DNA of 10,482 bases. Origin: Oscillospiraceae bacterium. Its GTDB lineage: Bacteria; Bacillota; Clostridia; Oscillospirales; UBA929. The stretch spans positions 1 to 10,482 of the forward strand of contig JAITQI010000170.1 in assembly GCA_031289065.1 (NCBI GenBank), written 5' to 3'. The notes under the pieces were generated by a model. The model ran no database searches, was not told the DNA's origin, and worked only from the letters and a program-made list of their open reading frames with translations. A program made the translations under genes and the position numbers. Positions 1 to 5,675 of this stretch are shown here, piece after piece; positions within the stretch are counted from its first letter, which is position 1; each line of letters opens with the position of its first letter.

Positions 1-254
1 AGCGCCTCGTCGTATTCCTCCTGGGCCAGCGCCCGGAGGTCCGGATCGGTCTCGCCGGTCAGCATCTCCTTCGCCTCGGCGGCCCGCGTCTCGCAGCGCG
101 TATAGGTGCGGTACCCCTCCACCACGGGCGCGATTTCTTTCTGCTCCTTGAGCAGCTTGGCCATGTACGCCGGATCGGCGTACGCCGACGGGTCGGAGAG
201 CAGCGCCTCGATTTCATCGTAACGCCGGTTGATCTGCGCCAATTTTTCCAACAT
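1..254 (-). CDS. prfA: Peptide chain release factor 1 (RF1), N-terminal part
   Basis: RF1 recognises UAA and UAG stop codons in the ribosomal A site and triggers hydrolysis of the finished peptide. Only the first 84 or so codons lie in the window; the C-terminal end, with the codon-recognition and GGQ motifs, is beyond base 1. The visible N-terminus begins MLEKLAQINRRYDEIEALLS and continues as a charged helical stretch with Asp-Pro and Lys-Glu-Gln segments, as in the first helical domain of bacterial RF1. The start is ATG at 254-252, with an AGAGG ribosome binding site at 265-270 about 10 nt upstream. It follows the YdcF-like gene by 27 nt and is probably cotranscribed with it. RF2 (prfB) is the main alternative, but its N-terminus and usual programmed frameshift do not match. 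In many Firmicutes prmC follows prfA; that would lie outside the window. Confidence 0.88.
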   Translation of the reverse strand, partial: MLEKLAQINRRYDEIEALLSDPSAYADPAYMAKLLKEQKEIAPVVEGYRTYTRCETRAAEAKEMLTGETDPDLRALAQEEYDEA

Positions 255-281
255 AAAAATGATAACCTCTACTTCTGCCCG

Positions 282-1052
282 CTAATCAAGGCCCAGCCAC
301 ATAAACAAGACCGAGAAGTACTCTCTGACATAATATTGCGGCTTCAAATACCACCGCGGGGTCACCGCCGACAGGGCCACCGGCACAAGACCCGCCCGCC
401 GGGCCAGGATACGGGCGCGGAACAGGTGAAACTCGTTGGACACCACCGCCACCCGCCGGGTGCCCGGCGGCATGAGGGGTATGGAGTAGGCAAAATTCTC
501 CGCCGTGCTGGTGGAGCGCGCCTCTTGGATGATCCGCGCCCCGTCGATGCCCCGGTCGGCCAGGTAGCGGGCCATGGCCTCGGCTTCGGAAACGCTCTCC
601 CCCGAGCCCTGCCCTCCTGACACAACCACCGGCGTGTCCGGGTACCGGTTCAGATAGTCCGCCGCCACGTCCAGCCGGATGGCCAGCGCCAGGGAGGGCG
701 TCTCCCCGTTGAGCCCGGCCCCCAGCACCAACACGCAGTCCGCCGGCTCCGCCGGATCCCCCGCCGCCCCGTGCAGGATGAGCCCTTCCACCGCGAGGAA
801 GGAGCAAAACCACAGGGCGGCCAGCCCCCGCAAAACCCATCGCGCACCCCGGGCCCTCCGGCCCCAGCGGGGATGGCGGCACAGCAGGCTCACAATGCCG
901 TACACCAATAGCGCCCCCGCCCCGCAAAAGCCGATCACGGCGGCAAAGCCCATGAACGGCGTGACAAGCAGCGCCAGCGCCAGAACGGCGCACACCGCCG
1001 CCCCCGGCAGAGCCCAGGGAACCCGAATCCGGTCGCGCCTCCTCGGCGTCAC
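282..1052 (-). CDS. YdcF/SanA-like DUF218 membrane protein
   Basis: This 256-residue protein has hydrophobic segments at about residues 13-31, 36-58 and 72-94, followed by a DUF218 (YdcF/SanA/ElyC-like) domain at about 104-232. Family hallmarks are the DCVLVLGAGL strand (105-114), VVVSGGQGSGE (142-152), the SEAEAM helix (155-160), the E-STSTAENF segment (177-187) and VAVVSNEFHLFRA (201-213). E. coli members are linked to envelope integrity and outer-membrane or lipid-carrier phenotypes, but the biochemical reaction is not settled, so no specific role is assigned. The start is GTG, overlapping the TGA of the upstream flavodoxin gene by 4 nt (GTGA), which implies translational coupling. No good Shine-Dalgarno sequence precedes it, although an AGGAGG lies just inside the gene. 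A later start would remove the first membrane helix, so the GTG is preferred. Confidence 0.82.
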   Translation of the reverse strand: MTPRRRDRIRVPWALPGAAVCAVLALALLVTPFMGFAAVIGFCGAGALLVYGIVSLLCRHPRWGRRARGARWVLRGLAALWFCSFLAVEGLILHGAAGDPAEPADCVLVLGAGLNGETPSLALAIRLDVAADYLNRYPDTPVVVSGGQGSGESVSEAEAMARYLADRGIDGARIIQEARSTSTAENFAYSIPLMPPGTRRVAVVSNEFHLFRARILARRAGLVPVALSAVTPRWYLKPQYYVREYFSVLFMWLGLD

Positions 1053-1531
1053 GACGGCGCGGCCGACAGAGCCTGCACAAAGGCGGCCAACCGGGCTTCG
1101 GCGTCCTTGTCAAACCGCCCCAAGGACAGGGCGGCCGCCCGGGGCACGCCGGTCAGCCCGTCCAGCTCGTCCAGCACGGCGGTGTATTCCTCCGGGCCGC
1201 TGTGGGTGATCACATAGGCGCACCGGCGGATGCCCTGGCCGTACGTCTGCAAGAAGGCCCGCAGGGGGGAGGACACCCGCCCCGCCCACACCGGGGTGCC
1301 CAGCACCACCAGATCGTAAGCCCCCATGTCGGGGGGCTGCGTCACCGCCTCGAGCTTGGCGGGCTTGCGGCCTATGGATTCCCGGATGGCCCGGAGCATC
1401 CCGATGGGCCCGGTGTGGGACTTCCGGGGGCGGAGAGTGATCAGTCGCTCGCCCCCCAACGCCTCCATCAGGCGGATCATATGGGCCTGTGTGCGCCCGG
1501 TATTGGAATAGAACACTACCAATGTTTTCAT
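1049..1531 (-). CDS. Small flavodoxin-family protein
   Basis: A 160-residue flavodoxin-fold protein, probably binding FMN and acting as a cytoplasmic electron carrier or small quinone/flavin reductase. The N-terminus MKTLVVFYSNTGRT has the first beta strand and the phosphate-binding S-N-T-G-R-T loop. A second flavin-contact region, LVVLGTPVWAGRVSSPLRAFL (starting at about residue 75), matches the GTPVWAG loop of flavodoxins of the MioC/WrbA-like short type. Partner proteins cannot be told from sequence. The reading frame stays open to 1612, but the start is placed at ATG 1531-1529 because AAGGAGAGG stands directly upstream and the flavodoxin fold begins at that Met. The extra 27 codons would be Arg/Gly-rich and overlap the ABC-F gene. 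It sits 44 nt after the ABC-F stop and overlaps the YdcF-like gene by 4 nt. Confidence 0.85.
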   Translation of the reverse strand: MKTLVVFYSNTGRTQAHMIRLMEALGGERLITLRPRKSHTGPIGMLRAIRESIGRKPAKLEAVTQPPDMGAYDLVVLGTPVWAGRVSSPLRAFLQTYGQGIRRCAYVITHSGPEEYTAVLDELDGLTGVPRAAALSLGRFDKDAEARLAAFVQALSAAPS

Positions 1532-1575
1532 GGAAAATCCTCTCCTTCGGTTTGCCTGCCGCTTCCCGCGGCCTG

Positions 1576-3501
1576 TCAGCCCCGGCCCTCGGTTTCGCCC
1601 AGGGCCGCCCAATCCTCGTAAAGGCCGTCCAGCTCGGCGGAAATCTGTTCCTGTTCCGCCAGCAGGGCGGTCAGCGCCGCCGCGTCGGCGGCCTTTTGCG
1701 TCATCTCGTCTTCAAGGGCCCGTAGCCGGGCCTCCCGTTTTTCGATCTCGGCCTCCAGCACCCGCAGCCGTGCGTCCCGCACCCGCTGCTCCTTCCCCCG
1801 CTTAGGCAACCCCGCCTCAACCGTCGTCCGTCCCTCGCTCCCCGCTGTCTTCTGCCCTCTGTCCTCCGTCTTCTGTCTTCCGTCTTCTGTCTTCTGTCCT
1901 CTGTCCTCTGCCTTCTGAAGCCGATACTTTGCGAATCCGCCGCGAAAGTCAACCACCCCGCCGTTTTCCACAATCCACAGCCGCGTGGCGAACCGGGAGA
2001 CAAAATAGCGGTCATGGGAGATAAACAGCAGGGTCTCCTGATAGCCCGCCACCGCCTCCTCCATCCACTCCCGGGAGGCGATGTCCAAATGGTTGGTGGG
2101 TTCGTCCAGCAGCAGCAGGTTGACGCTCTCCCGCATCAGCAGACACAGCTTCAACCGGCTCTTCTCCCCGCCGGACAGGTTTTCCACCGTCTTGAATACG
2201 TCCTCGCCCCGGAAGTGGAACCGGCCCAGCCTGTCCCGCGCCCCTTGGGCGGATTCGTCCTGTTCGTAGATCAGCGTATCCATCAGGGTGCGCTCCGGGT
2301 GGTCGAAGGCCACCAGCTGGGGCAGATAGGCCATCTTGATCGAGGGGCCCCGCCACAGGTCGCCCCCCATCCGGGGCAGCTGATCCGCCAGGGTGCGTAA
2401 CAGGGTGGTTTTGCCCGCCCCGTTGTCCCCCAAAATGCCGATGCGCTCCCCGCCTCGCACATCCAGGGTCACGCCGGACACCAGCGCCTTGCCGTAGCCG
2501 CAGGACAGCTCGTGCAGACGCAGGGCGTCGGCGGCCCGGAAGCCGTCGGCGTTGAAGCGGGCGTGTACGGTCTGCTCCACCGGGGGCCGCTCCACCCGCT
2601 CCACCCGCTCGGCCCGCTTTTCGATGGCGAAGGCCCGCTTGTGCAGTTTGGCGTTCTTGCCGGCGTAGTCGTGCATCCGCCGGGCGGTGTCCGCCAGGCG
2701 GGTCTTCTCCCGCTCGGCCCGCTCGTAGCGCAGGCGCTGGGTTTCCAGGTTGCGGGCCCGCTCGGCGGCGTAAAAGCTGTAGTTGCCGCTGTAGCTCGCC
2801 GCCTTGCCGCCGGACAGCGCGATGACCCGGGTGACCGTGTTGTCCAAAAAGTACCGGTCGTGGGAAACCACCACCACGGTGCCCCGGTGGCGGGCCAGAT
2901 AGGTCTCCAACCACTCGATGCTGCGCATGTCCAAATGGTTGGTGGGTTCGTCCAACAGCAGCAGATCGGTGTCCATCAAAATGAGCCGGGCCAGGTTGAC
3001 CCTGGTCTGCTCCCCGCCGGACAGCCGGGCGAAGGGACGGTCAAACAGCCCGTCGTCGATTTGCAGTCCGGCCCGCACCAGGGCCAACGGCGTGTCCGTG
3101 TCAAACCCGCCCCGGTCCTCGAACTCGGTGGACAGCCGCCCGTACCGGGCCAACAGCGCCGGGGCGTGGTCGGCTTTCATCGCCCCTTCCAGCGCCTCCA
3201 TCTCCCGTTTCAGGGCGAGAAGCGGCTCAAAGGCGGTGCGCAATACCGCCGCCGAGGTGTAGCCCTCCGGATAGACCGGCATCTGGGACAGTACCCCCGC
3301 CCGCCGCCCCGCCGCCAGGGACACCGCCCCGGCCTCGAAAGGCTCCTCCCCGGTCAACACCCGCAGCAGCGTGGTTTTCCCCGCGCCGTTTTTGCCCACC
3401 AGGGCAACCTTCTCCCCCGAATAGACCTCCAGGGACAGGTCATCCAGGATGAGCCTATCCCCGTAAAATTTGGTCAGATGGGAAACCGAAATTTCAATCA
3501 T
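1576..3501 (-). CDS. ABC-F family ATPase (ribosome-associated, Uup/YdiF-like)
   Basis: A 641-residue soluble protein with two ABC ATPase domains and no membrane segments, typical of ABC-F translation factors that bind the ribosomal E site. Domain 1: Walker A GKNGAGKTT (36-44), signature LSGGEQ (160-165), Walker B LLLLDEP (180-186), switch His214. Domain 2: Walker A GDNGAGKTT (358-366), signature LSGGEK (442-447), Walker B LLLLDEP (462-468), switch His496. Between them is the charged helical linker (about 244-312) that contacts P-site tRNA in this family. A C-terminal coiled coil spans about 575-633, as in Uup/YdiF-type members. Residues 529-552 are an odd insert of QKxEDRG-type heptapeptides encoded by a 7-bp DNA repeat. 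Whether this is a housekeeping or an antibiotic-protection member cannot be decided. The ATG at 3501 fits the family N-terminus, but its ribosome binding site is poor. It leads the flavodoxin-YdcF-prfA run. Confidence 0.92.
   Translation of the reverse strand: MIEISVSHLTKFYGDRLILDDLSLEVYSGEKVALVGKNGAGKTTLLRVLTGEEPFEAGAVSLAAGRRAGVLSQMPVYPEGYTSAAVLRTAFEPLLALKREMEALEGAMKADHAPALLARYGRLSTEFEDRGGFDTDTPLALVRAGLQIDDGLFDRPFARLSGGEQTRVNLARLILMDTDLLLLDEPTNHLDMRSIEWLETYLARHRGTVVVVSHDRYFLDNTVTRVIALSGGKAASYSGNYSFYAAERARNLETQRLRYERAEREKTRLADTARRMHDYAGKNAKLHKRAFAIEKRAERVERVERPPVEQTVHARFNADGFRAADALRLHELSCGYGKALVSGVTLDVRGGERIGILGDNGAGKTTLLRTLADQLPRMGGDLWRGPSIKMAYLPQLVAFDHPERTLMDTLIYEQDESAQGARDRLGRFHFRGEDVFKTVENLSGGEKSRLKLCLLMRESVNLLLLDEPTNHLDIASREWMEEAVAGYQETLLFISHDRYFVSRFATRLWIVENGGVVDFRGGFAKYRLQKAEDRGQKTEDGRQKTEDRGQKTAGSEGRTTVEAGLPKRGKEQRVRDARLRVLEAEIEKREARLRALEDEMTQKAADAAALTALLAEQEQISAELDGLYEDWAALGETEGRG
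1845..1917. repeat. Heptanucleotide tandem repeat inside the ABC-F gene
   Basis: About ten consecutive 7-bp units of consensus TTCTGTC on the plus strand (variants CTCTGTC, TTCCGTC, CTCCGTC, CTCTGCC), each differing by one or two transitions. On the coding (minus) strand the unit reads GACAGAA/GACAGAG. Three units make 21 bp, so the array stays in frame and encodes repeated Q-K-T-E-D-R-G heptapeptides (ABC-F residues 529-552). It lies between the second ATPase domain and the C-terminal coiled coil, where an insert should be tolerated. Confidence 0.9.
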
Positions 3502-3567
3502 AATCCAGCCATCAAAACGTAAATTTGAGAACCGCTAAAAACCTAAAAAGTGGTTTTAAATTTGCTG

Positions 3568-3610
3568 TGGGGCTTCGGTTTTCTCTCGCCCTCGACGGGA
3601 GAAAACCCCA
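3568..3610. terminator. Hairpin between degV and the ABC-F gene, possible weak terminator
   Basis: An inverted repeat with GGTTTTCTC at 3577-3585 pairing with GAGAAAACC at 3599-3607, which can extend by TGG/CCA beyond a bulge. It starts 16 nt after the degV stop (reading on the minus strand). No T-run directly follows the stem; runs of five T occur only about 20-30 nt further on. It may attenuate or end degV transcription, or just stabilise a 3' end. No convincing promoter for the ABC-F gene is visible between this hairpin and its start, so readthrough from degV is possible. Confidence 0.35.
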
Positions 3611-3626
3611 TGAGGAGAGACTCAAT

Positions 3627-4499
3627 TTACGCCATCCGCAGTTTGCCCACGAAGAACAGGGCCACTGTCCCCGGGCCGGTGTGCGCCCCGATGACCGAGC
3701 CGATATAGTTGATGATAACCTGACCCACCTTGAACCGGCGGCACACCATGTCGGCCACCTGTTTGGCGTCCTGTTCGCAGTCGCTGTGGCTGACGGCGAT
3801 GGTGTCGAACTCCTCGCTGTCGACGTATTGCTCCATGTAGCGCAGCAGCTCCTCCAGGGCGGCCCGGCGGCCCCGTTTGCGGCCGCAGACAATGAGCTTG
3901 CCCTCCGGGTTGAGGTAGATCATGGGTTTGATGCCGATCAGCGTCCCCACCATGGCCGAGGTGCGGGAGACCCGGCCGCCCCGGTGCAGGTGCATCAGGT
4001 CGCTGACCGTGACAAAGTGGCTCGTCCGGGGGGCGGCGTCCCTCACCCAGGTGAGAATCTCATCCAGCGAGGCCCCGTCGTCCCTCATGCGGCGGACATA
4101 GTCCACCAGCAACCCCTGCCCCAGGGAGGCGCACAGGCTGTCAAACACCTCGATGCGCCGGTCGGGGTAGCGGGCGGACAGCTCCTGGGCCGCCATGCGG
4201 GCCGACCCGCAGGAACCGGACAGGGCCGAGCTGAAGGCGATGTACAGAATGTCCCGCCCCGCTTCCAGGTGGGGGGTGAACACCCGTGTGTAGTCCTCGG
4301 GGTTGATCATGGAGGTGGTGGGCATCATGCCCCCTCGCATCATACGGTAGAAGTCGGCGTAATCCAGGCTCTTGCCGGCGTCGTCCTCCCTCGTCTGCCC
4401 GTTGATGGTCACGCGGATGCGCAAAAATTCGATGCTGTGCTCCTCATAATAACGATAGGGCAGATCGGCCCCGGAATCGGTCAGCAGCACGTAAGACAC
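3627..4499 (-). CDS. DegV family fatty-acid-binding protein
   Basis: A 290-residue DegV/FakB-type protein. Members bind one fatty acid in a deep pocket, and the FakB subgroup presents it to the FakA kinase for acyl-phosphate formation. Motifs in order: N-terminal VLLTDSGADLP (4-14), MPTTSMINPEDY (59-70) with the Ser/Thr that contacts the carboxylate, the SSALSGS loop (90-96), the HLHRGGRVSRTSAMVGTLIG region (170-189) followed by IKPMI, and the C-terminal GAHTGPG (271-277) with the conserved His. An upstream in-frame Met exists at 4574, but the start is set at GTG 4499-4497 because AAAGGAGGGG lies 5 nt upstream and the DegV fold begins there; the longer form would begin inside the promoter. 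No fakA is in the window, so its kinase partner and ligand are unknown. It is divergent from the acyl-CoA synthetase operon. Confidence 0.9.
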   Translation of the reverse strand: MSYVLLTDSGADLPYRYYEEHSIEFLRIRVTINGQTREDDAGKSLDYADFYRMMRGGMMPTTSMINPEDYTRVFTPHLEAGRDILYIAFSSALSGSCGSARMAAQELSARYPDRRIEVFDSLCASLGQGLLVDYVRRMRDDGASLDEILTWVRDAAPRTSHFVTVSDLMHLHRGGRVSRTSAMVGTLIGIKPMIYLNPEGKLIVCGRKRGRRAALEELLRYMEQYVDSEEFDTIAVSHSDCEQDAKQVADMVCRRFKVGQVIINYIGSVIGAHTGPGTVALFFVGKLRMA

Positions 4500-4544
4500 G
4501 TTGGCCCCTCCTTTTGCCCGGCTGACGCCGGAAAGATAATCCTT

Positions 4545-4574
4545 ATTATATCGCACATGGGGCTGTTTCCGCAA
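4545..4574 (-). promoter_or_regulatory. Predicted sigma-A promoter of degV
   Basis: On the minus strand the -10 box is a perfect TATAAT (plus-strand 4545-4550) and a -35-like TTGCGG lies at 4569-4574, with an 18-bp spacer. It stands 46 nt upstream of the degV GTG start, leaving a short leader that contains the strong AAAGGAGGGG site. Confidence 0.65.
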
Positions 4575-4602
4575 GAGGCCGGACTATATTTCGAGCGCCC
4601 GA

Positions 4603-4710
4603 ATCCGCGCGGACAATTTGGAAGCCTTGTGGCTAAACGGCAACCCCCTCGCTCAAGCGCAAATCGACGAACTGCAAACGGCGCTACCAAATTGCAGCGT
4701 CTCCTTTTAA
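4603..4710 (+). pseudogene. Relic: C-terminal end of a leucine-rich-repeat protein
   Basis: The frame ending at TAA 4708-4710 reads ...DNLEALWLNGNPLA, then QAQIDELQTALPNCSVSF and stop. This is the characteristic last repeat and tail (LxxLxLxxNPLxxxQIxxLQxALPNCxIxF) of extracellular leucine-rich-repeat proteins common in clostridia. No start codon or ribosome binding site is found, the frame closes at a TAA at 4537-4539, and the residues before about 4603 no longer look like repeats. The degV promoter occupies the 5' side. It therefore appears to be the 3' stump of a gene cut away by rearrangement or deletion. A very short expressed peptide is not supported. Confidence 0.65.
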
Positions 4711-4745
4711 CCCGACCCCCCGCAAATATATTTCACAAAAACCCA

Positions 4746-4775
4746 TTGACAATCCCACCCGCCCCATGCTATACT
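4746..4775 (+). promoter_or_regulatory. Strong sigma-A promoter of the T-box operon
   Basis: A perfect -35 TTGACA (4746-4751) and a -10 TATACT (4770-4775) are 18 bp apart, and a TGC immediately before the -10 makes it an extended -10 promoter. Transcription would begin near 4782, just before the T-box Stem I. It is the best promoter in the window, consistent with control by premature termination rather than by initiation. Confidence 0.85.
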
Positions 4776-4781
4776 ACTCTA

Positions 4782-5051
4782 CAATAAGAACAATGCGATG
4801 ACAGAGACGGCCCCCGCGCAATTCCATGTTCAGAGACCCGGCGGTTGGTGCGAGCCGGGCATGGCGTGCGGAATGGCTTATCCCTCTGGAGCAGGCGCCC
4901 CGAACGACTGACAGTAGGGGTGTCCGGGAGGCCCCGTTACAGGCCGGGAGTTTGATGGAACTCCGACGAGTGGGCCCTTTTAGGGGGGCCAATTTGGGTG
5001 GTACCGCGTGGCGAACAATGCCGCGTCCCGAATTTCGGGGCGCGGCTTTTT
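4782..5051 (+). promoter_or_regulatory. T-box riboswitch leader (uncharged-tRNA sensor)
   Basis: A tRNA-sensing leader RNA that permits transcription when its cognate tRNA is uncharged. The T-box consensus AATTTGGGTGGTACCGCG is at 4991-5008. Stem I runs from about 4795 to 4897: CCGCGC (4814-4819) pairs with GTGCGG, then CCATG with CATGG around an AGAGA bulge, then CCCGGC (4837-4842) with GCCGGG (4854-4859) capped by a GGTTGGTGCGA loop typical of the tRNA-elbow contact. A Stem II-like hairpin and a CCGTTA element (4934-4939) follow. In the antiterminator, TTTGGG (4993-4998) pairs with CCCGAA (5027-5032), and CGTGGC (5007-5012) with GCCGCG (5020-5025), leaving the TGGT bulge (4999-5002), which fits a tRNA ending ACCA. 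The specifier codon lies in about 4872-4884 but is ambiguous: AUC (4880-4882), UAU and CUU fit discriminator A, while UGG and GGC do not. The 5' side of the specifier loop lacks the usual AGUA. Confidence 0.93.
5020..5051 (+). terminator. T-box-controlled intrinsic terminator
   Basis: GCCGCG-T-CCCGA (5020-5031) pairs with TCGGG-G-CGCGGC (5035-5046) around an ATT loop, giving a 12-bp stem followed by TTTTT (5047-5051). The 5' arm is the same segment used in the antiterminator, so the two folds exclude each other, as a working T-box switch requires. The first gene of the operon starts 39 nt downstream. Confidence 0.93.
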
Positions 5052-5089
5052 GTTGTTCAAATTTTTCACGCTGGAAAGGGAGGCTTACC

Positions 5090-5671
5090 ATGACCGAGCA
5101 ACTGACTGACATCGGGCGGCGGCTGGCGGCGCTGCGGCAAATCGAGGACTTCACCGCCGAGGACTTCGCTCAGCGACTGGGCATTACCCCGGAGGACCTC
5201 ACCGCCTACGAGGGGGGGCAGCGGGACTTTTCCTTCTCCTTCCTCTACAACGCCGCCGCCCTGCTGGGGGTGGACGTGGTGGACCTCATGAGCGGCGAGT
5301 CCCCCAAGCTGTCCGGCTGCTGCCTGGTGCGCGGCGGCGGCGGCTTCGCCGTGGATCGCCGGGCGGCGTACAGCTACAAACACCTGGCCTTCACCTTCCG
5401 GGACAAGCTGGCCGAGCCCTTCATGGTAACGGTGGCCCCCAAGGCCGACGCCCCCGAGCAGCACGCCCACGCCGGGCAGGAGTTCGACTATGTGGTCTCC
5501 GGCCAAGTGCGGTTCTTCCTGGCCGGTCAGGTGTACGACCTGGCCCCGGGAGACAGCGTCTACTACGACTCCGGCCTGCCCCACGCCATGCAGGCCACCG
5601 GCGGCGCGCCGGCCAGCTTCCTGGCGGTCGTCCTCGCGGCGCGGGCCGACGCTGAAAAAACGGAGGGATAA
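5090..5671 (+). CDS. XRE-type helix-turn-helix regulator with C-terminal cupin sensor
   Basis: A 193-residue two-domain transcription regulator. Residues about 5-67 form an XRE/Cro helix-turn-helix (IGRRLAALRQ, then TAEDFAQRLGITPEDLTAYE as the HTH and an LLGVDVVDLM ending). Residues about 108-183 are a small cupin barrel with motif 1 around HAHAGQEFDYVVSGQV (His125, His127, Glu131) and motif 2 around PGDSVYYDSGLPHAM (His165), so a metal and a small ligand are likely. Such regulators often sit beside the metabolic genes they control; here the partner is an acyl-CoA synthetase starting 4 nt after its stop, so its ligand may be a carboxylic acid, CoA ester or amino acid (inference). The start is ATG 5090, with AAAGGGAGG at 5075-5083; the frame is open further upstream, but that stretch is the T-box RNA. 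Confidence 0.9.
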   Translation: MTEQLTDIGRRLAALRQIEDFTAEDFAQRLGITPEDLTAYEGGQRDFSFSFLYNAAALLGVDVVDLMSGESPKLSGCCLVRGGGGFAVDRRAAYSYKHLAFTFRDKLAEPFMVTVAPKADAPEQHAHAGQEFDYVVSGQVRFFLAGQVYDLAPGDSVYYDSGLPHAMQATGGAPASFLAVVLAARADAEKTEG

Positions 5672-5675
5672 CGTC

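Noticed and set aside
1532..1612. Longer flavodoxin start at 1612
   Set aside because: It would overlap the ABC-F 3' end with 27 Arg/Gly-rich residues; the ATG at 1531 has an ideal ribosome binding site and starts the flavodoxin fold.
1845..1917. Repeat array considered as a CRISPR
   Set aside because: Units are 7 bp, directly adjacent and without spacers, and lie within a coding frame; this is a simple tandem repeat.
2512..3522. 336-codon plus-strand open frame opposite the ABC-F gene
   Set aside because: Antisense to conserved ATPase motifs, and the translation is Gln/Pro/Gly-rich with no domain.
3525..4787. 420-codon plus-strand open frame opposite degV
   Set aside because: It runs antisense to a clear DegV gene and on into the promoter region; composition is His/Gly/Pro-rich with no motif, as expected from GC-rich antisense frames.
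4874..4877. UGG (Trp) or GGC (Gly) as the T-box specifier
   Set aside because: Both sit in the loop, but the UGGU acceptor bulge pairs with tRNAs of discriminator A, while bacterial tRNATrp usually has G and tRNAGly has U. Kept only as less likely options.
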